Origin: QKMZ01 sp012965515
Lineage (GTDB): Bacteria > Cyanobacteriota > Vampirovibrionia > Obscuribacterales > Obscuribacteraceae
Direction of reading: 5' to 3'
DNA length: 64,000 nucleotides
Assembly: GCA_937879965.1 (NCBI GenBank)
Contig: CALFMP010000014.1
Span: 62,001 to 126,000, forward strand
Below the pieces are notes generated by a model, which saw nothing but the letters and a program-made list of their open reading frames with translations, searched no databases and had not been told where the DNA came from. The translations under genes were made by a program, and so were the position numbers. This document shows, in pieces, positions 33,591 to 40,920 of the stretch. Position 1 is the first letter of the stretch; every line of letters begins with the position of its first letter.

Positions 33591-34289
33591 TCAGCCATTA
33601 TAGACCTTGTCACCACCCTCTGCTTCGGCTTTTTCCATGAATTCAAGAGCAATTTGCATCAAATCATGTTCGTTGCGTGCATGTGTAGGGAATGAGACTA
33701 CGCCGATCGATGCTGTCACTCGAATGTGTCTCAATTCATCGTTAATTGGCACGCTCTTGATTTTTTCGCGAATGCGCTCTCCGACCACAATCGCGCGGGA
33801 CGAGTAAGTCTCAGGAAAGACCACGCCAAGCTGATTGTTTTCGCAGCGTGCAGGAACATCTACGTCGCGAATAGCTCCGCGAATGATATTGGCTGCCGCC
33901 TTGAGCGTATCGTCGATAAACATTTGACCATGTGCTTGTCCGAGTTCCCCGAGCTTGTCGACGGACATAATGAGGAGCGAGAGCGGGCGCTTATAGCGCT
34001 TGGCGCGGCGCAGTTCGTACTCGAGCTTTTTCATGAAAGTGCGTGGATTGTACAACTCAGTCAACGAGTCGATGAGTGTCATTTTTTCAATCTCGTCGAG
34101 CTTCTCGTCGCTGAGAGTCTCACGAGTCTTGTCAAGCATCGCTTGCTGCTTAGTTTCTTTGAACTTCTGGCGGCTGACGCGCATCTCGACGAGCATGTCG
34201 GTAAATTTTGAATCGCGCGCTTGCGCCCATCCACCCTGTTTGCTTCCGATGCGTTCTTTGTCGTTTTTGTTCTTACTACCCTTCGACAT
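33591..34289 (-). CDS. Degenerate GGDEF-domain protein with retained I-site
   Basis: The 232-residue cytoplasmic protein has a basic N-terminus, a helix (50-75) and one GGDEF-fold domain (about 72-230: SLTELYNPRTFMKKLEYELRRAKRYKRPLSLLIMSVD, then IRVTASIGVVSFPTHA). The catalytic motif is replaced by ENNQL (150-154), so cyclase activity is unlikely. The inhibitory site RDVD (141-144) is intact at the canonical five-residue distance. This pattern suggests a cyclic-di-GMP binding protein rather than an enzyme. The ATG has a good ribosome site (GAGGAAAGAG). It stands as a single gene. Confidence 0.88.
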   Translation of the reverse strand: MSKGSKNKNDKERIGSKQGGWAQARDSKFTDMLVEMRVSRQKFKETKQQAMLDKTRETLSDEKLDEIEKMTLIDSLTELYNPRTFMKKLEYELRRAKRYKRPLSLLIMSVDKLGELGQAHGQMFIDDTLKAAANIIRGAIRDVDVPARCENNQLGVVFPETYSSRAIVVGERIREKIKSVPINDELRHIRVTASIGVVSFPTHARNEHDLMQIALEFMEKAEAEGGDKVYNG

Positions 34290-34663
34290 TTACTCTTTCC
34301 TCGATTCCTGCAAGGAGGACAAATTTTCGGACTCTTCTGACTCCGCCATATGAAGTTTAGCCTGATCGCGGTTTCTTATAGCCAAACCAGGCTCTATTTC
34401 TGTCAATTCCCTAAAAAGGTTACCTTAAATCAAAGGCCTGTAAGTAGTCTGCTCAAGAAAGGGTAAGTAGAAAAGGCACCGAATTTTTCCACTCGGTGCC
34501 CTCACGAAAATCCCCCCAATGCGAATTCTGGTGGTTTTTGAGGGGCAAAGAGCTGGCGAGGTTGCCAAAAATCCCTGAAGATGGGGTTTTGCGGTAGAGT
34601 AGTTTTATAGGGAAACTCGGATTGGCTGACAGAGAGCCAATTTTGGGCTCGGGAGTGAAACTA
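34290..34663. other. Intergenic region with orphan terminator-like hairpin
   Basis: About 370 bp between divergent genes. It holds the hairpin described at 34475-34500 and the ribosome site GGGAG before 34664. No open frame with coding character is seen. Confidence 0.5.
34461..34500 (-). terminator. Minus-strand terminator-like hairpin without a gene
   Basis: GGCACCGA (34475-34482) pairs perfectly with TCGGTGCC (34493-34500). Read on the minus strand it is followed by TTTTCTACTT, as in an intrinsic terminator. No minus-strand gene ends here, because the nearest one upstream has its own terminator at 35148. It may end a small RNA transcribed from about 34510-34660. Confidence 0.5.
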
Positions 34664-35047
34664 ATGGAAACGCAAAAGGATGTCCACCAGGAGTATCAGG
34701 AGACGCTTGCGCATTACAAGAGCCAGCACACTACTCTTGGCTGCAAACTGACTCACATGATTGGCGTGCCGATGATTGCATTGTCCGTTCCCATGCTGCT
34801 CTTCAGCCCAAGGCGCGCTGCCAACCTGTTTGCTGGGGGCTGGGCCCTGCAGTTCATTGGACATTATGTGTTCGAGAAGAATAGTCCGGTTGTGCTCACT
34901 GATTACCGTAACCCGTTGGTAATGGTGGCGGCGCTGGATTACGTCTCGGACGGATGGATTCGCCTTTTCAAAGGGATGCCGTTGGTGGAGCAGAAGAAAC
35001 CCGAACTGATTACCATGCAGCCGGACGGCAACGGAAAGGGAAATTAG
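34664..35047 (+). CDS. DUF962/Mpo1-like membrane protein
   Basis: The 127-residue protein has a short soluble N-terminus (ETQKDVHQEYQETLAHYKSQH), then THMIGVPMIALSVPMLLFSP, WALQFIGHYVFEKNSPV and a final amphipathic part. The His-containing signatures (H near GVP, and FIGHxxFEKNxP) match the DUF962 family related to yeast Mpo1, an alpha-hydroxy fatty acid dioxygenase of the ER membrane. The bacterial role is not known to me. The start is ATG at 34664 behind GGGAG; an earlier frame opening at 34622 is not favoured. It is a single gene. Confidence 0.78.
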   Translation: METQKDVHQEYQETLAHYKSQHTTLGCKLTHMIGVPMIALSVPMLLFSPRRAANLFAGGWALQFIGHYVFEKNSPVVLTDYRNPLVMVAALDYVSDGWIRLFKGMPLVEQKKPELITMQPDGNGKGN

Positions 35048-35140
35048 GGACCCCGTCAGGGTTTGATGTAATGGCAACGCCACGCATCGTCCGTTGCACA
35101 TCGCGGTTGACGCATGGCGCTCTGCATACCATCTACATCA

Positions 35141-35173
35141 AACAAAAGGAGGCGGATTTCATAACCCGCCTCC
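35141..35173 (-). terminator. Intrinsic terminator of RRM gene
   Basis: GGAGGCGG (35148-35155) pairs with CCGCCTCC (35166-35173). On the minus strand the stem is followed by TTTTGTTT. It lies 29 bp after the stop of the RNA-binding protein gene and also separates it from the convergent DUF962 gene. Confidence 0.85.
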
Positions 35174-35201
35174 TCGAAAAGTTCAGTTGTCCGTATTCGT
35201 C

Positions 35202-35477
35202 TTAACGTCTGTAACCACTGCCTGCGCCTTCTCTCGGGCGCGATTCGTTGACAACGATTTGTCGGCCGTCAATCGACTGTCCGTTGAATTCTGAGATAGC
35301 AGCTTGCGCTCCATCCGTGGTTTCCATTTCGACAAAGGCAAAACCGCGCTTGCGGCCAGTTTCTCTGTCTACGGGCATAGCGACGGAAACAACGGCTCCG
35401 GACCGTGAAAACAGGTCCTGAAGCTCTTGCTCTGTCAGTTTGAATGAGAGGTTTCCGACAAATAATTTCGTGTTCAT
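35202..35477 (-). CDS. RRM-type RNA-binding protein
   Basis: The 91-residue protein is a single RNA recognition motif with RNP2 (KLFVGNLSF, 4-12) and RNP1 (KRGFAFVEM, about 43-51), followed by a short Arg/Gly tail (RPREGAGSGYRR). This is the layout of the cyanobacterial Rbp proteins, which are cold- and stress-regulated RNA chaperones. The match supports a cyanobacteria-related host but is not proof, because such proteins occur in several phyla. A strong terminator follows the stop, so it is the last gene of its unit and probably monocistronic. Confidence 0.93.
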   Translation of the reverse strand: MNTKLFVGNLSFKLTEQELQDLFSRSGAVVSVAMPVDRETGRKRGFAFVEMETTDGAQAAISEFNGQSIDGRQIVVNESRPREGAGSGYRR

Positions 35478-35638
35478 AACAGTCTATCCTTGAAATACAG
35501 AACGAATGCGGACGCTTTTAGCGTTTGCATTAGACCTTTAGGGCCCGCATCAGTATCTCATGACTTGTCCCGGATGTCTTAGAAAACGGGGTGTTTGAGG
35601 AAATTATTTTAGGTGGGTTCGGGTCGGCAAAGGGGGAC

Positions 35639-38600
35639 TTAAGGGGCGGGCGACGCCGGGGGGCGATCCCCGGAATGCTTATCCTGCTTGAGCCAACCGG
35701 CAATCGAGGTGACACATTTGTCGAGTTGGAAGTACTTTTTGATAGCCGCGTTGACCGAGCTTTGAGTTTCGGCGTTTACCCTCTGGGTGAAATTTTCAAG
35801 GAAGTCGAGAGGCAAGTCCATGATGGCTGAGTAGCCAAGCTGGCTGGCAATTGTGCGCGGCGAACGACTTTCGACCACGTACACGCCTGTCAGGTGACCC
35901 TTCTCACGCGCCAGCTCCTCCTTAGAGATGCCTTCTTTGACGTACTGTTTGACGATTTGAGCGATTAGCCCTTGCGCCTTTTCCATGTTTTCTGGGGCAA
36001 CTGAATACGAAATCGCCCAGATAGAGTCGGGATAGGAGGCTTCAGTAAGGGAAGAAGTGATGGAATAAGTAAGTCCGTACCTGTCGCGAAGAGGCGCCAG
36101 GCGGCAGGCAAAACTGTCATAGCCAAGAGCAGCGCTGGCGATAGATTCGGCAAAGTAATCCTTTGATTTGATTGAAACCGGCGCCGAGCAGCCAATGACG
36201 ACGTCCATGTTGGTCTTGTCGGGCAGATTGGCCATTATGCGGCGACCGCGAAACGCCGTGTTCACCAACGAGGGATCGATGGATATGAAATCCTCTGCTT
36301 TCCCTCTGTATGATGCGAATTCCTTCGAGATTAGTTGGCTAACTTCGTCTGTGGTGATGTCTCCGACAAAGGTTAAAACCGTGTTGGCTGGCGTGAATTG
36401 CTTTTTGTGGAATGCGACAAGATCTTCTCGGGTGACATGCTTCAGATGTTCTATCTGATCGTCAAATGTGTTTGCGTAATAGATACTTTCCGGCTTGTAG
36501 AGCGCATGACGCAGTGACATCCAGGCAACTGATGTTGTGTTTGCTTTGCGCTCTTCGAGGTTTGACTCCAGAATCTTCCGAGCCTTTTCAAACTCTTCAT
36601 TTTGGAAAAGCGGCTTCTGCATGACGTTCGCTATTAGAGGAACAATCTCTTTTGCATCGGATGCGACAACATCAACGTTGAATCCGGCGAAGAAACTGTC
36701 TGCACTAAAGTCAAGGCTTGTGCCCATCGACTCTAGAATTTCAGAGATTCTGAACTTGGAGTAAGCGCTGGAACCTTTGGTCAAAAGCTCGGCCGCAAGC
36801 CCCGGGACCTTCGAATGCGTGTTCGGCAAAAAGTAGCGCCCGGCCTTTATTTTCCCTGCGATCGTGACTGTTCCTGCTCCAGGCATGGACAGCACAATCA
36901 CCGTTAGCCCATTATCGAATTTCAGTGTCTCCGTTCTAGCTCCCAGTTTGCCGGTGCCTCTCTTTCGCGAAACAACTTTGAGCGGCTCATCTGGCGCGGA
37001 TGCCTCCGGAAGCGAGGTTGGCTCGCTTGCATTTTTTTGCTGGTCTGGTGTTGCGGCAATTGCTTGGGCGGGAACCGACGACGTATTTTCAGGTTCCGCC
37101 ATAGCGGATTCCGATACAACCGGCTTCGCGGTAACCAAATCCACTGCCGGCTTAGCGTCTTCACCACTGGTGGTGGCAGATGTTTTCTCTTCAGTTAAAT
37201 TGGCATCAACATCAACATCAACAGTTCCGTCTTTGCTCCGCTTTGGTTTGTAGTATCCCACCGTCATATTGTTGGCGTTCAAATACTTCTTAGCTGCAGC
37301 TTGCACTTGCTGTGGTGTCACTTGGCTTATTTTGTCGCCATAGGTAGTCCACCATTTCCAGTCGGCAATACCGATTGCATCACCGATTTGCTCTGCACGA
37401 CCCTGGCAATCAACGGCGTCTAGGCGATAGCGTTTTGTAATCTCTAGTTTGGCTCGTTTGACTTCAGCCGCAGTCGGTTCTTTGTTGGCAAGATCTTCCA
37501 GCGCCGCTCTGACAGCCCGTTCCAGCTCCTTCAGACTAACTTCCTTAACTGGCGTGGCGCCAACTACAAACAGCCCGGGATCCCGCATTACGTTATTGAA
37601 TGCATACGCATCTACAGCTAAGCCTTTATCAACAAGTGCACGATAGAGGCGGCTGGATGTTTTACCTTTGTCTCCGAGAATAGACTGTAAAACCTCCAGC
37701 GGATAAATGTCTTTATCAACTGACTTGACTGTGTGGAAGCCGATCAAAAGCCGCGGAACGTCCTGTCCTCTGACGACTGTAAAACGTCTTTCGCCCTCTT
37801 GCTGAGGTTCTTGTGTATAAACCTTGGGAAGTTGCTTTTGACCTTTTTGAATCTTGCCGAATTTCGTCAGAATGTCGGCAAGCACCTTTTCCTTATTAAT
37901 GTCCCCGACAACGATCAATGATGCGTTTTCCGGCCAATAAAAATCGTGATAAAACTTCCTGAGTCTTTCGGTTGGGACGTTTTCCACATCGGAGCGCCAG
38001 CCGATTGTTGGATGGTGATAGGGGTGTTCGCGAAACGCGGTGGCGTAGACTCCGTTCATCAAGAGCTCGTCCGGATCGTCTTCACCTCGCTCCAACTCGT
38101 TTCGCACCACAGTCATTTCGCTGGTGCGATCGTCTTCTCTTAGTAAGAGATTGCGCATGCGGTCGGCTTCCAAATCAAGCAACAATCCGACATGTTGCGA
38201 TGGGGCGACCTCATAGTAATTTGTGCGGTCTTGCGAAGTGGTGGCGTTATTGATACCGCCGATTGGCTTCAATGTGTCATCAATCCCGGTGCCTTGCATC
38301 GGGTCGTACTTCTTGGTGCCTTTGAACATCAAGTGTTCGAGAAAGTGAGTCGCGCCGGTATATCCGACGGCTTCATTGCGTGAACCAATGCCGTAGACCA
38401 TCATTACGGACACAACCGGAGCTATATTTTGCTCTTGAATCAGAACCGTTAATCCGTTCGACTTCATTCGATAGACATTGAGACCGTTAACGGGTTGTTT
38501 GGTGAGCTGTTCGAAAGCCGAAAGAGTGGACGCTTGCAAGCGCCGACCGGGGCTCGGTCGCGTTTCAACCGCTGCAGCGTTAGCGTTGGAAAGTGGACAA

Positions 38601-38662
38601 AAGAAAACCGCCGCCGTCAACAGCCCGGTTAAAGTGCGCATTGGCAAGCGGCGATTTTTCAT
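35639..38662 (-). CDS. Secreted M16-family zinc protease, double domain
   Basis: The 1007-residue protein has a signal peptide (about 1-30, ending ANA) and two M16-type halves. The first (about 60-490) has the inverted zinc motif HFLEH (106-110) with a downstream Glu in NELERGED, and the substrate-site block FREHPYHHPTIGW. The second (about 575-990) has the fold (LKFDNGLTVIVLSMPGAGTVTIAG) but no HxxEH, so it is a non-catalytic partner as in two-domain M16 enzymes. An Ala/Ser/Glu-rich linker joins the halves. It degrades peptides in the periplasm. It begins 32 bp after the 11-mer-repeat gene on the same strand and shares a paralogue at 54731. Confidence 0.93.
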   Translation of the reverse strand: MKNRRLPMRTLTGLLTAAVFFCPLSNANAAAVETRPSPGRRLQASTLSAFEQLTKQPVNGLNVYRMKSNGLTVLIQEQNIAPVVSVMMVYGIGSRNEAVGYTGATHFLEHLMFKGTKKYDPMQGTGIDDTLKPIGGINNATTSQDRTNYYEVAPSQHVGLLLDLEADRMRNLLLREDDRTSEMTVVRNELERGEDDPDELLMNGVYATAFREHPYHHPTIGWRSDVENVPTERLRKFYHDFYWPENASLIVVGDINKEKVLADILTKFGKIQKGQKQLPKVYTQEPQQEGERRFTVVRGQDVPRLLIGFHTVKSVDKDIYPLEVLQSILGDKGKTSSRLYRALVDKGLAVDAYAFNNVMRDPGLFVVGATPVKEVSLKELERAVRAALEDLANKEPTAAEVKRAKLEITKRYRLDAVDCQGRAEQIGDAIGIADWKWWTTYGDKISQVTPQQVQAAAKKYLNANNMTVGYYKPKRSKDGTVDVDVDANLTEEKTSATTSGEDAKPAVDLVTAKPVVSESAMAEPENTSSVPAQAIAATPDQQKNASEPTSLPEASAPDEPLKVVSRKRGTGKLGARTETLKFDNGLTVIVLSMPGAGTVTIAGKIKAGRYFLPNTHSKVPGLAAELLTKGSSAYSKFRISEILESMGTSLDFSADSFFAGFNVDVVASDAKEIVPLIANVMQKPLFQNEEFEKARKILESNLEERKANTTSVAWMSLRHALYKPESIYYANTFDDQIEHLKHVTREDLVAFHKKQFTPANTVLTFVGDITTDEVSQLISKEFASYRGKAEDFISIDPSLVNTAFRGRRIMANLPDKTNMDVVIGCSAPVSIKSKDYFAESIASAALGYDSFACRLAPLRDRYGLTYSITSSLTEASYPDSIWAISYSVAPENMEKAQGLIAQIVKQYVKEGISKEELAREKGHLTGVYVVESRSPRTIASQLGYSAIMDLPLDFLENFTQRVNAETQSSVNAAIKKYFQLDKCVTSIAGWLKQDKHSGDRPPASPAP

Positions 38663-38693
38663 TTGTTGGATGCCTTATATGTGTACTGGATGA

Positions 38694-39239
38694 CTATTTC
38701 TTGTCTTTTCCAGTGGCTGCTTTGCCTACGTCTTCGGCGCCTTTGACGACACCTTTACCGACGGCGGCAGTGTCCTTGACTGCGGCTTTGCCGACAGCTT
38801 CGGTGGTTTTTATAGTGCCTTTGCCAAGAGCAGCAGTGTCTTTCACGGCCGCCGTGCCGAGAGCTTCAGTGCCTTTTACGGCAGCTTTGCTGACGCCGGT
38901 TGTCGTTTTGATTGTGCCCTTGCCGACAGCTTCAGTTCCTTTCACCGACGCTTTTACGCCAGCTTCAGTACCCTTCACAGCGCCTTTACCGACAGCTTCA
39001 GTTCCTTTGATGGCATCTTTTCCGACGGTTTCGGTGCCTTTGACAACAGCCTTTCCGCCCTTTTCGATGCCTTTACCAACGGCTTTCACGTCTTTCTCGA
39101 TCGCTTTGATGATGCCGCCGCCCTTCTTCTTTGTAGTACCTGCGGCGTCGCCAGACGTCGTCGCGTCTTCCGCCATGACTGCCGTAACGGCGGCGGAACT
39201 AACAACGCACAGCGCGATTAGTCTTTTACCAAATTGCAT
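38694..39239 (-). CDS. Secreted 11-residue-repeat (LEA-like) protein
   Basis: The 181-residue protein has a signal peptide (about 1-23, ending VMA), a Gly/Lys-rich stretch, and from about residue 45 a run of roughly eleven 11-residue repeats with consensus KGTEAVGKAAV. The period gives amphipathic helices typical of group-3 LEA and related desiccation or lipid-binding proteins. The composition is nearly all Lys, Gly, Ala, Thr, Val and Glu. It sits upstream of the M16 protease in the same transcription unit and has a strong ribosome site (AAGGAG). LEA membership is an inference from repeat length and composition. Long antisense frames here are products of the repeat. Confidence 0.8.
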   Translation of the reverse strand: MQFGKRLIALCVVSSAAVTAVMAEDATTSGDAAGTTKKKGGGIIKAIEKDVKAVGKGIEKGGKAVVKGTETVGKDAIKGTEAVGKGAVKGTEAGVKASVKGTEAVGKGTIKTTTGVSKAAVKGTEALGTAAVKDTAALGKGTIKTTEAVGKAAVKDTAAVGKGVVKGAEDVGKAATGKDKK

Positions 39240-39365
39240 GTAGAAACTCCTTCACCAGAGACATCAGAATTCTGGCAAATTTTTCAATTTCCCGCTAGTA
39301 ATCACGAAGTTGTTAACAAGGGGGTAACCTAGATATTCGCCGGTTCCAACGATCTCGAGGTTGAC

Positions 39366-40805
39366 ATGAGAGTGCGCGGTTCAATTCTTTCTACTCTGGC
39401 AATGGCGGTCATTTTTGCTGCCGGTGCGAGTGCAACGGTCCACGTTCAGCATCTGGGCACACCTGCCAAGGCTGGCTCTGTCGACTTCGACAAAGCCGCG
39501 CAGGAAGCAACCAAGATGCTTTGCGAGTATTTGAAGATTGATACTACGGTTCCTCCGGGCAATGAGAAGCTTGGTGCGGAATATCTTGCCAATGTTTTGA
39601 AGCAGAATGGAATTGAAGCGCAGCTATTTGAAACAGCGCCCAATCGCTCTTGCGTATATGCGCGGTTAAAGGGTACCGGCAAGAAGAAAGCCGTCGTGCT
39701 GCTCAATCACATCGACGTGGTGCCGGCTGTAGCTGCCGACTGGAAGCATCCTCCGTTCTGCGGCGAGATCATCGACAACGAAATTTGGGGACGCGGTGCG
39801 CTCGACATGAAGGGCTTCGGCATCATCGAGCTGGAAGCGATGCTCATGCTCAAGCGCCAAGGTGTGACTCTCGACCGAGACATTATTTTTCTCGGCACAC
39901 CTGATGAAGAAGTTGGTGGAGACTTCGGTGCAAGATGGTTTTCCGAGAAACATCCTGAGCTGCTGAAAGATGCTGAATTCCTCATCAATGAAGGTTCGCA
40001 CATCATCACAGGCAGTGATGGAAGACCTAAATTCTGGGGAGTGAATTTTTCAGAGAAGAACGTGCTCTGGTTGAAACTAACGGCAACCGGACAAGCCGGA
40101 CATGCTTCGATGCCGATTAAAGATTCGGCGACGAATCGCTTGGCACGCGCTTTGGAAAAACTTGTGGCAGTTTACCCGATGACTGTTCGTTCACCACAAG
40201 TGGTGCCAGATCTGAAGAAGATCAGCGAGTCGAAACCTGAGCCTCTGAAAGGCTATTACTCGCAAGTAGTCGAGGACATGAAAGACAACGACTATATTGC
40301 CGGTATTGAAAACGATCGCATGCTTTCGTCGATGTTGGTCAACACTGCTTCCTTGACAGTTCTCAAGGCTGGATACAAAACCAATGTAATTCCTGGCGAA
40401 GCAAGCGCCGAGATTGACTGCCGCTTACTGCCGGGCGTTGAGAAAGATGAGTTCATTGCGCACGTTCAAAAGGTCATCGCCGATCCAACAATCAAAACGT
40501 CTGTTCTCGAATGGAACGTTGCCGGTGCGTCGGACATTCAAACCGACTTGATGAATTCGATCAAAAAGGTAGCAGCTGAAGAATCGCCCGGAACTCCGGT
40601 CAGACCGGTTGTTGTTCCCTGGTTCACTGATTCCCATTGGTTCCGCAAACTGAACATCACCTGCTACGGATTCGAACCGTTTGAAGTAAAGCCGGAATTG
40701 CTCGCCAGCATGCACGGTATAGATGAACGAATTCCAGTGAGCGTTTATTCGACCGGCATGCGCCGCTTTTACAAAATTCTCGCGGATGTTGCTGTAGCGA
40801 AGTAA
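39366..40805 (+). CDS. Secreted M20-family metallohydrolase
   Basis: The 479-residue protein has a signal peptide (about 1-24) and a complete M20 di-zinc catalytic domain: LLNHIDVVP (metal His and Asp), WGRGALDMKG, PDEEVGGDFGARWF (catalytic Glu pair) and a C-terminal HGIDERIPV, with a bacterial dimerisation domain inserted (about 225-340). Members include carboxypeptidases, acetylornithine deacetylase and aminoacylases. Secretion suggests peptide or amino-acid scavenging. The ATG follows GAGGTTGAC. It is a single gene, convergent with the hybrid kinase, and REP-like hairpins follow. Confidence 0.9.
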   Translation: MRVRGSILSTLAMAVIFAAGASATVHVQHLGTPAKAGSVDFDKAAQEATKMLCEYLKIDTTVPPGNEKLGAEYLANVLKQNGIEAQLFETAPNRSCVYARLKGTGKKKAVVLLNHIDVVPAVAADWKHPPFCGEIIDNEIWGRGALDMKGFGIIELEAMLMLKRQGVTLDRDIIFLGTPDEEVGGDFGARWFSEKHPELLKDAEFLINEGSHIITGSDGRPKFWGVNFSEKNVLWLKLTATGQAGHASMPIKDSATNRLARALEKLVAVYPMTVRSPQVVPDLKKISESKPEPLKGYYSQVVEDMKDNDYIAGIENDRMLSSMLVNTASLTVLKAGYKTNVIPGEASAEIDCRLLPGVEKDEFIAHVQKVIADPTIKTSVLEWNVAGASDIQTDLMNSIKKVAAEESPGTPVRPVVVPWFTDSHWFRKLNITCYGFEPFEVKPELLASMHGIDERIPVSVYSTGMRRFYKILADVAVAK

Positions 40806-40819
40806 TCAGTCTGGTTCGC

Positions 40820-40904
40820 CGACTTCCAATCGCCCACTTCCAATCGCCGACTGTAGGGGCGCATTGCCTGCGCCCATCAAAATTCGGGCGCATGCAATGC
40901 GCCC
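40820..40904. repeat. Two REP-like hairpins and a short tandem repeat
   Basis: Between convergent genes lie a short duplication (CACTTCCAATCGCC repeated from about 40822) and two REP-like palindromes: GGGGCGCATTGCCTGCGCCC (40856-40875) and GGGCGCATGCAATGCGCCC (40886-40904). The second is nearly identical to the last unit of the array at 31966, about 9 kb away. Confidence 0.78.
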
Positions 40905-40920
40905 ATACGCCTTAACGCTT

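Noticed and set aside
38593..39243. Plus-strand frame with Thr/Pro/Val repeats
   Set aside because: It mirrors the 33-bp repeat of the 11-mer-repeat gene on the opposite strand.
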